Source: Parastagonospora avenae f. sp. tritici 18332-5 (lineage: Eukaryota > Ascomycota > Dothideomycetes > Pleosporales > Phaeosphaeriaceae). From it: a DNA stretch of 64,000 nucleotides. Made by a program: the position numbers and the translations under genes. The stretch covers positions 124,001 to 188,000 of the forward strand of contig JAFJTR010000036.1 of assembly GCA_022559985.1 (NCBI GenBank). The letters run 5' to 3'. Each line of letters starts with the position of its first letter. The first letter of the stretch is position 1. The notes below the pieces were generated by a model. That model worked only from the letters and a program-made list of their open reading frames with translations. It was not told where the DNA came from and made no database searches. Positions 21,963 through 35,054 of this stretch are shown one piece after another.

Positions 21963-23106
21963 ATGCTGTGGTTTAAGAAACGGGAAGGTGACATCGAAAT
22001 GGAGCCCGTGAGAGGCCAGAAGAAGAGCACAGCACCAGAGGACACGGAGTATCGACCGATAAATTGGAAAAAAATCTTTTTGTCACCAAAATATATACGT
22101 AGGCTGCGTGTCTGGTCTTCTTCAATTTCTCATACTGATCAGCGCTGCAGCATGGCACATTCTCAGTATTCTCATTCTGGTCGCAACAGTCATAATAACA
22201 ATAAAACACGATGAAGTCGTCGCAGTAAGTCAATATTTGATCGCTCAACCCGATACAAGCACTGACGCTCCTCCGCAGAAATTACGGCCGTTCTCCGAAA
22301 AAGTACGCGATCTGCCAGCAGGGTGGCTCATCCCAGTTGCAATTCTCTTTGTCATTTCATTCCCTCCTTTGTTTGGCCACGAGATTATCGCATTGTTATG
22401 CGGTGTTGTCTATGGACTCTGGATCGGATTTGCCATTGTTGCTGCAGGCACGTTCATCGGCGAAAGTAAGCTTTGTCCCAAGCATTCCTGCTAAGCCCTC
22501 CAAGATTTGCTTACTAACACAATCCCAGTCGGCACGTGGTTTGCATTCAAGTATCTATTCCGCCGCAAGGCCCACGAACTGGAACGCAAGAACCTTAACT
22601 ATGGTGCTCTTGCAAGACTCACCCGCGATGGAGGATTCTGGATCGTACTCGTCATCCGACTTTCCGCAGTGCCGTCGCACTTTTCCACCGCCGTCTTCTC
22701 AACATGTGACGTGAGATTCTGGCATTTTTTTGTCTCAACCTTCCTTTCGCTGCCAAAACAGGTTGTACTGGTTTACCTCGGTGTTTTACTTGTGAAGCAA
22801 GACGATGATAGCACCATCAAGACCGTCATGTTCCTGATTCTGGGAGCAATCACCATCGCTCTCGGCGTCTGGATCTACATCAAGATGCGCAACGTGAAGA
22901 AGGTGCTTTTAGAAGAACAGGAGACGAGGAGAGTCAAGAAGGCGGAGAGCGTTGAGATGACACCAAGCGTAAAGACTGCATTTGAGAGGCGGTATGACAA
23001 CGAGCCGTATGAGGCACAATCACTCCAACCACAGCCGTATCGGACATACGAGCCGCAGGTGTTTGAGCACACGATGGTACCGACGCAGCCAGCGAGAATG
23101 CTGTGA
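21963..23106 (+). CDS. Tvp38/TMEM64-family (VTT/DedA-like) membrane protein
   Basis: Four exons: 21963-22098, 22151-22224, 22279-22465 and 22529-23106, 324 aa. After a hydrophilic N-terminus comes a first membrane segment (WHILSILILVATVIITI), then the VTT core: GWLIPVAILFVISFPPLFGHEI, the glycine-rich GVVYGLWIGFAIVAAGTFIGE, RLSAVPSHFSTAVFSTC, and a final membrane segment before a basic, charged C-terminal tail. Family members are Golgi/ER proteins with suspected lipid-scrambling function. The first-intron acceptor was chosen at 22150 because it alone keeps frame. Confidence 0.88.
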
Positions 23107-24010
23107 AACTAGTGCTAAGCATTTGGCGTTTTATTGAGAGGCATATACATTTCTAATGTGCTAATGACCTAATGATTTCTGGTACGTTCTGCGTGGGCAA
23201 GCGAGTCCACCCAACATTTTGACAGTGCAGCAAATGCATACCGAATCTTTTCCCATCGCTCTTATTTTCGTTTTGATAGACTATCTTTCACCTCTTACAT
23301 GTTGTCAACTATGCAGGAAAGCAACTAGGCTACGATGAATAGGAGCCCGTTTTATAGCCTGAAGCTATACACAGTATAGATAAGCTTCAATTGCGGCGTT
23401 AAGACCCTTTTTGTAGCTTCAGGCTATCAGGTGCCCCTGTTCACTTTCAGCTCGTCCCTCACTACTCGTGCACTGTCGACAATCGCAACATTCCCCGACT
23501 TTCATCATGTCTCATAAGGATCAACACGAGGCGAGCCGCCCACGTAGCGCACACCATGCATGTCAGCATAAGCTCTATAGCCCGACCACTAAGATGCTAG
23601 CTTATCACGCACACACATGCCTTATCAAAACTTTACCATCCTACATGCAGCATTCTAGCATCTAGGTCTGACAGGATCATACATCGCCGTATGCTGCAGC
23701 CATACAAAAGTCATTTAAGGTTACACAAGATCATCGGTCTCGGAGCATGGCAACGAAAGTAGGATGGCGTATTGGAAGTTGTACCACATAGCTGGGAATC
23801 GGCTGGAGATATGTCAAAGTCTAGCCCTCGTGTGTTGTACCACGCTGTGGGGGCTGGAAAGTAGTGCTGACGGAGGGAGGGTTTATCTGGGGTAGAACGT
23901 CCCCGCGTAGACGCCGTGTCCACGCTTCACGCTTCACATTGCACACTGATTCCTTCGAGGTGTGATAGATCGGGCTGTATACCTTTCAAGTTCTTTTTAG
24001 CTGTGCAATC
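23107..24010. other. Intergenic with a 14-bp inverted repeat
   Basis: Contains the perfect inverted repeat listed separately. Otherwise 3' UTR and promoter sequence without a gene. Confidence 0.5.
23354..23427. repeat. Perfect 14-bp inverted repeat, 74-bp span
   Basis: ATAGCCTGAAGCTA at 23354-23367 is the exact reverse complement of 23414-23427. The 46-bp interior has no gene. It could be a tiny MITE-like element, a terminator-type hairpin, or chance; no target-site duplication is obvious. Confidence 0.6.
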
Positions 24011-25762
24011 ATGGTAGACGAAAAACCCCATCCTACCGAGACAGCCACCACACTTCCCGCGGGCGATGTCGAAACCCAAGGCTTCGACCCATACGCCACG
24101 AAGAAACTCCTCCGCAAAATCGACTGGCACATCATACCATTCATGTCATTGATCTACCTGTACGTCTTCAATCTCTCCCCAACACCCCTGAAGCACACCA
24201 TACATAAGCGAGAACCTACTCACCATCCTAGCCTCTGTTTCCTCGACCGCACCAACATCGGCAACGCGCGCCTCGACCACCTCGAATCCGACCTGCACCT
24301 CTCCGGCATCCAATACAACGACTGCCTCGCCATTTTGTTCCCCTTCTACATCGCCGCCGAGATCCCGTCCAACATGATGATGAAGCGCACGCGCCCGAGT
24401 ATCTGGCTGACGTTTATCATGTTCTTTTGGTCGCTGGCGATGGTGTGTCAGGGATTTGTGAAGAATTACCAGGGCTTGATGGCTACGAGGGTGTTTTTGG
24501 GCGTGTTTGAGGGGGGGCTGTTTCCGGGGGTGAATTAGTGAGTTTGATACGATGGTGGGGGTGGGAGAGTGTGCTGATTGTGGACGCAGTTATATTACGC
24601 AGTGGTATGTGCGAAATGAGTGTGGATTTCGCATGGCGTTGTTTTTCTCCGCGGCGACGCTGGCGGGGGCGTTTGGTGGCATTTTGGCGAGAGGGATTGC
24701 GGAGATGAATGGGGTTGGGGGGAGGTCTGCTTGGTCGTGGATATTTATATTAGAGGGGATACTGAGTGTGCTTGTGTCGATGGTCGCGTATTGGTGCATT
24801 TACGATTATCCGGCTACGTGAGTGTACTGTGCCCCTTCATGACTACCTGTACTGATGAAGCTGTAGAGCGCGCTTCCTCACAACCCCCGAACGCACCGAA
24901 GTCCAACGCCGCCTCCTTGCCGACCAAGGACATCTCTCGAACGATTTCGACATGAAGTACGTCTGGCAAGCGCTAACCGACTGGAAAATCTACATCTTCA
25001 TGCTAATCTGCATGGCTGGTTTCTGTCCCATCTACTCGTTCGCGTTATTTCTACCAACCATCAGTAAGTGCCGATATACTTCATGCCTTTGCAAAACACG
25101 ACTGATATCAAAGCGCAGTCAAAAACATGGGCTACACCGCCAACGACGCCCAACTAATGTCCGTCCCCCCTTACATCTTCGCCTGCATCTTCACCATCGC
25201 CGCATCCTGGTACGCAGATCGGATCCGCCAGCGCGGCGTCTTCTTGCTCGGTTTCCAGCTCGTCGCCATCGCGGGATTCAGCATGTTGATCGCCACGCCC
25301 AAGCCCTCGGTACAGTATGCTGGCACAGTTCTCGCCGCTATTGGAATCTATCCCCAGATTCCACTAGGCATGGCGTGGAATAGTGGTAATATTGGAGGCA
25401 GTCTGAAGCGTGGCACGGGCATTGCGATGCAAGTCATGGGCGGGAACTGCGGGGGCATAATCGCGAGTTATGTTTACTTGACTAGGGATGGGCCGAGATT
25501 TAGGGTTGGGCATGGGATTTTAATTGGGGTTGTTAGGTGAGTTCGTGATGTATTTTTCAAAGGGATGGAAGAAGATGGGCTAAAGTGTTTGTCTAGCATG
25601 GCGTTCTTCCTCACGTTGTTCATGACAGTGTGGTGTCGGTGGGAAAATGCGCGGAGGGATGGAATTGCGGGCGAGATGGGGGCTAGGGAGTTGACGGAGG
25701 AGCAGAAGGTGTTGGAGAGGGCGTTGGCGGATAATGTGCCGTGGTTTAGGTATACTACTTGA
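24011..25762 (+). CDS. MFS transporter, Dal5/allantoate-permease (ACS) type
   Basis: Six exons: 24011-24159, 24232-24537, 24590-24817, 24867-25063, 25119-25536 and 25597-25762, 487 aa. The N-terminal KLLRKIDWHIIPFM and FLDRTNIGNARL are the diagnostic phrases of the anion:cation symporter branch; RVFLGVFEGGLFPG and YYITQWYVRNE follow. About 12 membrane segments are spread along the sequence. Such plasma membrane proteins import organic anions (allantoate, nicotinate, vitamins); the substrate here is not predictable. All five introns are 49-72 nt with phases that restore conserved motifs. Confidence 0.92.
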
Positions 25763-26574
25763 GAAGATGGTACATGACGGTATGGTTGAGTGTCTGAAGT
25801 AGATCTAGAGAATCGCTGAGGTGAGCTAGCTCTTACGTGGTGTTGACCCTGTATTGACCGCATGGTATGCTGAACTTCGATTGTTAGAGCGGGTGCTAGC
25901 ATCTTAGGGCCGTTGTTACCAAGTCCTGTCCATATCCTTTTCTCTCAAGCCGGGAGATCCGGTCCCTGGACTACTGCCATCAAACAAGAAACACATTTCG
26001 GTGGCGTTGTCTTTTTGACCCAGGATCGTGGGCACACTGTGATGGGGTGCTGATCATCGGTTGATGTAGCAGCAAGGTCGTATCCGTCGAGAGCGCGACG
26101 ACATGGCAGGATAACGGTCTCGGATGCTAAGAGATGACAAGAATACTCGTAATGCAGGGTAAGACACATATTGGAGGCTACAAATTGTAGAGGAGGTAAT
26201 GCGAGTTGCAGCATTGGTGATACTGCTGGCTAATAAGTGTAACAAAATTACCAATACTTTCTTCCATTCATCAGCAAATATTGTTTGAGAAAAGTCCATA
26301 GATGATGTCACCTGCCATGATGATGCGTGTCCCTTCGCACGGTATCGAATGAGAACATGTAGTCGACAAACAGCATCGTATCATTCCGCAAATTCCCGAT
26401 AACGTGATGCACAAACAGAGGAGTTTGCGACTCTCAGCGCGCTGACATTGGGTGACGGAGGAAAGCCCCGACAGGAAGAGATGGTAACTTTTCAGTTGCT
26501 TCACGCGAAGGCCAGTTCAGTGACTTTTAATCGTGAATGATTCATTGAATATCAAGGAAAGTGACTTGGCGCAG
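25763..26574. other. Intergenic between convergent genes
   Basis: The MFS gene and the next minus-strand gene converge here. No feature besides 3' UTR sequence was recognised. Confidence 0.5.
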
Positions 26575-27399
26575 CTAAAATTTACCACGCAACCGCATGC
26601 GAGGCGTATGTCTGGAAAACAAACTTTCAAACCCATCTTCGTCATCGAAATCGTCCTCATAATCATCGTAGTCGTCATACTCTTCTTCCGATTCTTCGAA
26701 CATCCGTCTTGGATGTCCTCTTCTTCTCGAGGAAGGAGGCATGTATCTGCAAGGCTGGCCTCTCATTCGACCTCCGACATTGTGTCCTGGTAGTGGCATG
26801 CGGTATTCGTCTTCGTACTCATCATCATCATCATCATAGTCGTCGTACATTCTATGCGGAGCGAAATGACTGCGACCTGAGCGGGAGAATGGAGAGTGCG
26901 CTCGTCGCCGCTGTGGTGCGAAGGAATGCGCTCGCGGTGGTCCAGGCGAACCGTATCCGAACGGAGAAGGTCGTTGTCGCCCATATGGTGAGGAGCCGAG
27001 CGGAGGTCGTCCAAGGCCAAAGCCCATGTGAGGACTCATACCCATACCACCCATTCCCATTCCCATGCCCATGCCCGTGCCCATGCCCATGTGAGCTCTT
27101 CCCATACCTGGACCCATGACCATACCTGATGCCAGACCCATAAGTGGCGGAAAGCCATACCGTGGATGCCCACCCATCATTGGACTCATACCATGTCCAC
27201 CGAGGAATGGAGATTGACGGCCTCCTATGCCTTCGAAACCCGAGTGACGACCACCCATTAATCCGGCTTGTCTTCGTCGGAGCAAATCCGCGAGCATTCT
27301 TCCTCTTTCACGGACAGAGCCTTCCCCACCATGGTCATGAGAAGCTCCATAGTGCTCAGGTCGCTGCATGTAGGCAAGATGTGGATGACCAAGCATCAT
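26575..27399 (-). CDS. Met/Gly/Arg-rich low-complexity protein
   Basis: Single open frame of 274 aa, family not recognised. An N-terminal charged helix-like stretch (VRERGRMLADLLRRRQAG) is followed by a Met-Gly repeat tract around 95-125 (runs of GMG), an Arg/Ser/Pro/His-rich segment, and a C-terminus alternating basic patches with Asp/Glu/Tyr runs (DDYDDYEDDFDDEDG). No signal peptide or membrane segment is visible. The composition resembles RNA-associated, condensate-forming proteins, but no function is claimed. The strand choice is supported by the absence of stops and by the repeated GMG codon pattern. Confidence 0.6.
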   Translation of the reverse strand: MMLGHPHLAYMQRPEHYGASHDHGGEGSVRERGRMLADLLRRRQAGLMGGRHSGFEGIGGRQSPFLGGHGMSPMMGGHPRYGFPPLMGLASGMVMGPGMGRAHMGMGTGMGMGMGMGGMGMSPHMGFGLGRPPLGSSPYGRQRPSPFGYGSPGPPRAHSFAPQRRRAHSPFSRSGRSHFAPHRMYDDYDDDDDEYEDEYRMPLPGHNVGGRMRGQPCRYMPPSSRRRGHPRRMFEESEEEYDDYDDYEDDFDDEDGFESLFSRHTPRMRLRGKF

Positions 27400-28692
27400 G
27401 GTATTGATGGTGTGGATGTGCAGCTTCAGTGTTCAGAGAGCCTTGGTATAGTCCGCTCGTGTGTCTGAGATTTGTAGTAATAATGGGTCGTAACTTCCTA
27501 AAGTTGTTCTTCGGTGAAGAGTAACGAAGATTGGCAGCTACAGATATTCCGAAATCATTTAACAGCGCTGATGACGAGTGCGTGATAGCAGACGAGCGAG
27601 AACAAACAGATGTGATGGAAGAGGTAACGAGTGAGCCTTGTGTTGCACTAGAAGCAAAGAGTTTGGAAATCATGGGCCCGGGGACCCAGGATCTTTATAG
27701 AAATGAGCAGCTGGCGACTTGGTCTTAGTGTGGTCTGGTGCATGACGCTCTTAGACGCCAGCGGTGAAATGACCACGGAAAGCGAGCGCACCAAGAGCCT
27801 GCGTCTGATGGTGTGCAAGTAGTCTGTTGCATGCGCATTTGAAAAGTGAATCATGGTAACTGATTGGCGTCTGAACTTGCTGATTGTTGTCGGGACTTTG
27901 CACTCCGGCGTACGAAGTGCTAACCAAGGCTTACAGCAAACCTGTGCTCATCAGCTGTACCAGCAACTCCTGCACGCAAGAGTGAGCAAACAAATCGGGA
28001 ATAGCAGGCGAGGCACTGAACAAGGCTGCTCTGACATGCTTTTGAAAGACTTGCAGGGTTGCGGATGTGCTAAGACTGCAAGGCAAAACTGCCCAAGTTA
28101 CACGAGACAGGAACTCAATCATGGAGTAGATGCATCGAAAAGAAAACAAGGAGCTGGTACCAGACTATGAAGGTTTTCCGCTCGCCCGCTGTAGTTTGAG
28201 AGCGCTTGGGGCTTCACTGTGGCGTGCCGCTGCAGCGTGGTCTAATTCTTGTTACACAAGTGGGGGAACTATCAGGTACAGCTGTCTGAAGCCGCAAATT
28301 TTGTGATCAAAGTCCGGATGCATTTCGGTATCAAGACGGCCATGTCGAGGATGTAGTGTTGCGCGTCGTGAACGCGTTCGGAGCGGGGGCCCGTCGTGGA
28401 AAATGGCTGGGCTTGCGGGTCACGTGAAGCATTTCTTCGGCTACGACAATCTCAAATGTTTGAGCCTCTTCCTCTGTTCCCCACGCGAACACGACGTTTG
28501 ACCTGTACAACAACCACGACTCTCCGACCACTATACCCGCCCCAACCAAGCTCGAATCACCTTACAGCTTGACATATCTCCGCCCGTCCACAACTGCCTC
28601 GACCAGAAATTCGTGTTCCGCACCCAGTCCTGTGGCCCTCGAAAGCGTCTATCCGCCCCACAGCCACTTCCCACGACAACACCACCACAACA
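27400..28692. other. Intergenic, divergent promoters
   Basis: About 1.3 kb upstream of both the low-complexity gene (-) and the GYF gene (+). Small frames here, for example 27531-27728, have no support. Confidence 0.5.
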
Positions 28693-31600
28693 ATGGCGCC
28701 TACCTCTTTCGCTTCGGCAGCAGCAGGAAGCAATGCTAGCTCAGCGCGTGCAGAATCGAGCGCAGAATGGTACGTATGGCGCTTCCCAGCAATCTGTACC
28801 TTGCATACCCACACGCACCATCCTAGCTTCAGCTCCATAGCTGTCGAGTATTGCTCCCAGCTACTACCACTACACACCATATTTCCCCATTCTTGTTAAC
28901 TCGCTCGCTACCACCATGACCAATGACATGACCTACGTGCCCAGTGCTCACCAGACATCTGATAGGGCTCGACGGACAAATGGTGCCACGCAAACTTTCC
29001 GGCGGCCTTCACACGCGACCTCGCTCTCCGGATCCACCGCCCAGTCATCTTCGAGAGACACGCCTGCCTCTCAAAACTCATCAAATCCCGGCGTCTACGT
29101 GCCCCCGCATGCGCAACTCGGACGCAATGGCAGCACTGCAGAGGGTCGCTTCTCACGGGAGCAGCTGACGCAGCTGTTCAGAACGCAGAGGGATAGTGAC
29201 GAGCTCCTGGACGACCTGTCTTCGCTGTCTATGGGCGGTCTGGAGCAGCACGCCGCGAATGGAGCATCGAGTGGCTCGTGGGGCCGCAACCACGACCACA
29301 GCAGGGACATTCAGAGCGGGGTCGACCAGTGCTGGGATCGCGATGGCAGCATAGAGCCGCTGAGTCTTCGCGACTTGACTGACGAAGAGAGAGAGGTATG
29401 TTTTTGCCTCTTGTATATGTGTTCGTACCGCCGTCTAACATGCATTCTCCACCTAGGTCTTTCTTTCGTCTGTCAACTCCCCCATGAAACCGCCTGTGCA
29501 GAACACGAACAAGGACGGCACTCCCAAGGAAGGTCTGTCCCTGCGCAAGACCTCGGTATCGCAGGGTGGCAGTACGCCATACGGTGTGTCATCACCTACG
29601 AGCACCCGCCCAGGCGGTCGCCGCCGTGACACAAGCGAAGCTTCCTACTTCCCTCAGTCTCCAGCGACTTCACGATTCGCGCGCGAAGAGTCCAACACAG
29701 TCACCCCGCCACCTGCGCTCGTGCGCCGCCGGACCGACTACAAGGAGACAAATGCGAGCGGCAATGGCGAGGAGCGTGACAAGGACAAGGGTGCAGCTGA
29801 GAATGCTGGACCCTATGGTTCTCTGAAGCGCACAACGACTGCGCCCTTCAGCCCGGGCGGTACCACTTCACCGTGGTCTGCATCTGGGGGCGGCGCATTT
29901 GGGGCCTTTGGTAGCTTCGGCAACCCGCAGCCGGACAAGAAGGCCGGGCTCGGAAGCATGCGTGGCGAGAGCAGATTCAAGGGACTCATGGGTAAAACCA
30001 GTGTTGAGGACTTTGAAAAGGAACCAAGGGAGAAGGCCTCGCTTAGCAACCTCGGGACGCTTAGCGAGGCGGAACCAGGGAAGTCAAGTGGATCCTGGAT
30101 GGAGGCTCGTTCAAAAAGGCCCATGAGCAACGACACAGATCCTTACCCAGAAGACGACATGCCCACTGGTAGTGCAGCTCTACGCGGCGGCGACGATCTC
30201 AGCCCCCCTCGACGACAAGGCCAAGGAGCATTTGGAACACCCCAACGCCCAGACGGGCGCAACGACGTGTCTGCTGTATTCGGCATGACACAGGATAACA
30301 CTGGCATGCGCGACATTTTCCAGCGTGGAGACTTCGCGCACCACTCTCCCATGAGCCCAACGGACACTAACCCGTATCAGAGCCCCAACCACGCGCGTGA
30401 CGGGCACGAGGATGACTCAGATGGCTCAGATGCTCAGAACGCGCATTACCCAGGCATGGGCAGTTTCCAGACCGACCAGCCTGGCGCTCATGGTCTGCAC
30501 AATACCTTCGGAGGACTAGGGGGCCTTGGACGGGCTCCCGGGCCATTCGAAGTAGCTGCGAGCGATCGTAGTCAGACCTCCAGCGTAGGGCCAGCCCGAG
30601 GGTTCCCAACTCTTCCTGGCCTTGGTGGACTGCCTGGCCTAGGTGGCGCCTCAGGGTGGCCTTCTGGGCCACAGGCTCTGGGAACTCCCATTCGAGAGCG
30701 CGGTCTAGGCGCCTTTGACGGCGCCTTTAGCAATGCTGGAGAAGCCCAGTCACCTTCACTCGCTGGTCTGGGCAGCAACTCGTTGTTTGGTGCGAATTCG
30801 GGCCTGGGGCACGGCGCAGTTGGACGATCCAGTAGATTGGGATCTCTTTTTCCCGCCTCCATGCAAGAGCAGATGCGAAATGAGCAGCACCGTCCTTCCG
30901 TGGACGACGGCGACCGCCAGCAGAGCATGACCGGCACCTTTGGTAGAGGTGCATTCGGCGGTCAGGCTCCCGCACGTGACACCGACAGCCCTTTCCGCAC
31001 GATTGCGAACCGTGCGCTGTTCGAAGATTTCTCTGGAGCTTCTGGCGAGGATCACGGCCTGTCATTTGGGCAATCACAGTCTAACGCAGCTACCGCATCG
31101 CTCTCCATGGCCGCACTCAACCAGACTCGCACTGCTCAACCAACAACCCCAGGCATCAACAGTCCTGCTTCTAGTCAACCTCCTCCAGCCCAACAGAAGA
31201 CCATGGTAATGCCAGACAGAATGAGGTGGATCTACCGCGATCCTTCTGGGAATACACAAGGCCCATTCTCCGGACTCGAGATGCACGACTGGTACAAGGC
31301 CGGCTTCTTCTCCCCCGAACTGCTAGTCAAGAAACAAGAGGAGCCAGAGTACGAGCCGCTCGCCCAGCTTATCCGCCGCATCGGAAACTCGAGGGAGCCA
31401 TTCCTCGTACCTCAGATCGGCATTCCACATGGGCCACCTACAGCTCAGCAAGGCAACTCGTGGGCTGGCTCTGCTGGTCCAACACCGACTCCAGGCGCCC
31501 AGCCTCCATTTGCCAACAGCTTCCCCAGCTTTGGGACAACCCTGACCGCGGAGCAGCAGAACGCACTTGAGCGTAGAAAACAAGAAGAACAATATCTAAT

Positions 31601-33632
31601 GGCCCGTCAGAAGGAGCATCTGGCTGCGCAGCAACAAGCGCTTGCCAGGCAAGTTCAGATTGGCGGCATCCTGCCCAACCAACTGCAGCATCACGCTAGC
31701 GCCCACAGTCTGCAGAGCCAGCCAAGCTATGGCAGCATCACATCTCCAGGTGGCTACCAACCTTCGCCTACTCAAGGAGGTGCCCCCGGTGCGTCTGTTC
31801 CAGGCCTCATCGATAATGCCTTCCGAGCTGGTCCCGGAGCCGTTCCAGGGCTTGGTCCAATTGGCCCTGGCTCCGAGATGGCGGGCAATTCCAGGGAAGA
31901 GGACGTCCCTGGCCTAATGGAGCGTCTGAACCTTGGACGTGCTGGACAGCCTCCTTTCGGCGCGGGTCAGCAGGGTTTCAGCCAGCAACAATCTGAGCCC
32001 ACTCATGCTCAGCAGGTTGTGGCCATGCTCAGCGATCGCGCACGCTTGCAACGCGAACAGCAGGAGCATGACGCAATGCAACGTTTCGCCCCAAATGACC
32101 AGCAAAATGCGCAGTCGTTTGCTGACCGGTTCCAACAATTCAACGAGCTACGACTTCAGACTGACTTAGACCAATCTGCTAAGTCTGCACCACCGCCGGA
32201 AGGTATCATAGGAAAGCCGTCAGGTTCTCAGGCACAGCAACAGGCAGACCAATCCGAATCTGCTTCTCCCGACTCCAACGCCCAGCAGTTCCAGGCAGAC
32301 TCATCATCCTTCGGCCAAGAGCCTTTGTCTTTGACTGAGCAGGTTCAGAAAGCCCAATCAGCAAAGCACTCGCCTCAGCCTCAGTCCGCATGGAACAAGG
32401 TGGAGCCGGCCATCTTCCCATTTCCGCCTGCGCCTTCTCAGTCCCCACTACCTGCTCCGGCAGCACAGAGAAAGCCAATCGTGGCGGAGAATCTCACAAC
32501 CGAGTCTCGGTCTGGTGCTGCAACCCCTGCCGCCGATACTCCTAGTGCCTCGATCGCTCCGTGGGCTAAGGAGCCTGCAGAGGCCGCTCGGGGTCCTTCA
32601 TTGAGGGAGATCCAGGAAGCTGAAGCAAAGAAGGCTGCTGAACGTGAGGCTTTGGCAGCGGCTGCTCGCCGTGAGGCATTCGAGAAGGAGATGCAAGCTC
32701 AGACGCAATCACCTGTTGTACAGCCAGGTCTGCCATCTAGCTCCACGTGGGCTAGCGGGGCATCGCCTGTCACTCCTGGTGGAGCTGCTGCATCCGTCTG
32801 GGGAGCCAAACCAGCACCCGGCAAAGCTGCAACGCCATCCGGCTCGCTCTCGAAGAAGACGCTGCAGCAGATTCAGAAGGAAGAAGAGGCACGCAAGCAA
32901 CGCGCTGTTACTCACGCCGCCAACGCCGCTACTTCATTTGGTGTCGCCGCTCCTGCTCCCTCGGGTGGTAAGCGATATGCCGACCTCGCGAGCAAAGTGA
33001 CACCAGCAGCACCCAGTGTCCCGGGCGTTAACAGTGCCTGGACAACGGTCGGTGCCAGTGGTAAGACCAAGGCTCCGGGTGGTTCTACTCCGACCCCTGC
33101 TGCGGCTACGCGCTCTGTCAGCACTACCATCATGCCATCTGCAATCAAGAAGCCTACGATGACTCGCAGCACCACAATCGGTGGCCAGACTGGTAAGCTC
33201 AACGCTGAAGAAGAGTTCCGCAAGTGGGCCGTCAACGAGCTCCGCCACGACCTCAACAAGAGCATCAATGGTATGTATCCTCTCTCACCATCTTCAAAGC
33301 ACCAAGTTAACATCCTTGCAGCCGAAGACTTTGTATCGTCTCTTCTCAGCTTCCCCGCTGACGCCGAGCTCATTACTGAATCTGTGCACTCTGCCTCCAG
33401 CACCCTGGACTCTCGCCACTTCGCCGAGGAGTTCCTCCGCCGTCGCAAGCTTGCTGACAAGGGCATCATCGATGACCGCAACACTTCTTCTCCTGCGGAG
33501 AACAAGTCGTCAAGCAGCGGCTGGTCCGAGGTTGCTAAGAAGGGTGGCGCATCGACCCAGCCGCAGCAGCCGGCGGCTCTCGAGAACAGCATCTTCAAGG
33601 TCGTTGCGGCGAAGAAGAAGGGCAAGCGTTAG
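28693..33632 (+). CDS. GYF-domain protein (Smy2/GIGYF-like)
   Basis: Four exons: 28693-28769, 28966-29395, 29457-33270 and 33322-33632, about 1543 aa. The GYF domain lies near residues 750-815: MRWIYRDPSGNTQGPFSG, then MHDWYKAGFFSPELLVKK with the GPF and W-x-x-x-G-F/Y-F signature. GYF domains bind proline-rich ligands; Smy2/Syh1/GIGYF proteins act in mRNA translation repression and decay. The rest is disordered, rich in Gly/Ser/Gln/Pro, with an Ala/Glu/Lys-rich helix (REIQEAEAKKAAEREALAAA) and a conserved C-terminal block (EFRKWAVNELRHDL). The 196-nt first intron was fixed by joining EW to ARRTNG; starting at an ATG near 28916 is the alternative. The last 51-nt intron is in frame, so retention would add 17 residues. 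Confidence 0.9.
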
Positions 33633-34056
33633 GTAACCTTCGACGAGGCTTCGCTGCTGGACTTTTTAAGGAACATGAAGGTATGATGGGTTTGTTGAGC
33701 AATTGTGCTTTTACTTTAGGAGCGAAGGATGTTATGCGGCGCGTGGAATGCTCGTGTTAGCGATGATCATGACGGGATTGAGTCATGAGCGCTGATGGGA
33801 AGATAATGACCCACAGCCGGTGTAGCATAGTTACAATCGAAGCCGCCGCTGCACAAGGATGTCTTCCGATATGTTGACCGTGATCATGTTTCGTGCAAAT
33901 AAAGTGAGAGACCACGTGAAGATAATAGTGAAGCAAAAGCCAGTGTGAATTGTCCCATGTGTCCAATAGCGCCTAGAAAGCAAAAAGGTGTTTCATGAGC
34001 TCATCCCAACCAAAACCCAGCACCAAATCGAACTCCCGCACAAGTCCCTCCCCCAT
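33633..34056. other. Intergenic between convergent genes
   Basis: 3' ends of the GYF and Spc24 genes face each other. Nothing else is seen. Confidence 0.5.
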
Positions 34057-34703
34057 CTACATGGTCCGCCAAAAGTAATTTGTATAGAAATGCCTCGAGA
34101 ACTTGGGATCAATCTGCACAACATGCACGTCGCCCTTAATCGCATTCCTGACCACCGCCTTATTATACTCGCCCGTCGTGCGATCCGCCTCCACATCAAT
34201 GCCCAAGCTGCGATACAACTTGAGCTTCAGCACCGTCGCGTCCTCGCCCGGCCTCTGCACCGCCCCGCCCTCTGTACCCTCTTCCTCCAACTCGCCACTC
34301 ACATTCCCCAACCTGACCAAATCGGCCTGGAGCCTCTCGCCCTCAATTTCCAAATCACTCGCCTGCTTTGCGATTTTAAATTTCTCAGTATCCAAGCGCA
34401 GAATTTCAGACGCGTGAGAGACGGCGTTGTGCTGCGTGAGTGTGTGCGAGTGGTTTGCGGCGAGGGTTTGGTGGGTGCGGGATAGGGCGGAGAGTTTGGC
34501 GCTGAGGGATTGCAGTTCCTGCGTGCGGAAGGTGGAGAGTGTGGAGAGGGAGTCGGAGATGCGGTTGAGGGATTCTTTGTCGTTTGCAATTTTGAAGTGC
34601 GATGTGCATTGGGATATTAGCTGTGAGAGGGGGGGTTTAGTGAGGGTTTGGGTGGTTTGGGTGGGGGGATACGTACAGCCGCGGGGTCTTCGTCGAGGAG
34701 CAT
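34057..34703 (-). CDS. SPC24: Kinetochore protein Spc24 (Ndc80 complex)
   Basis: Two exons: 34703-34677 and 34620-34057, 196 aa, a normal size for the family. The N-terminus MLLDEDPAALI is characteristic, followed by a coiled coil (about 15-125) and the globular C-terminal domain with LKLYRSLGIDVEAD, VVRNAIKGDVHVVQIDPKFS and the terminal FYTNYFW. Spc24 pairs with Spc25 and anchors the Ndc80 complex to the inner kinetochore. The 27-nt first exon was found by its conserved peptide and a GTACGT donor. It is divergent from Fis1, with 351 bp between starts. Confidence 0.93.
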
Positions 34704-35054
34704 ATTGACGGTTTATTCGTGATCGCGTAGGTTTTATGCGTGGATTGCGTTTATGCGAAACGTGTAATTAGGTATGCGCGTGCGTGGTTGTGTGGGATAT
34801 AAAGTCAGTGTTCGCGATACCGTCGTGGTGTTGACGTTTGTTGTTTGTCGTCCGTGCGCAAAGTAGCGTGCATGGCAACAACCAAGTGTGGCGGCTGCAG
34901 CTCCCGCCACAGCAGGAGTGGAGCCACGAGCGTACGTCACATTTGGTTTTCACGAGACAGGTCAGGACTGCTGGTGCACGCTACCTGCGACTTTGTCTTC
35001 CGATCGTACCTTTGCGCATTCTGCCCTTGGAAAATTCCGCATAGTACCACAATT
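34704..35054. promoter_or_regulatory. Bidirectional promoter Spc24/Fis1
   Basis: 351 bases between two divergent starts. No specific element is claimed. Confidence 0.5.

Noticed and set aside
15479..27399. Secondary-metabolite gene cluster (esterase, P450, MFS)
   Set aside because: No backbone synthase or pathway regulator is present, and unrelated genes are interspersed.
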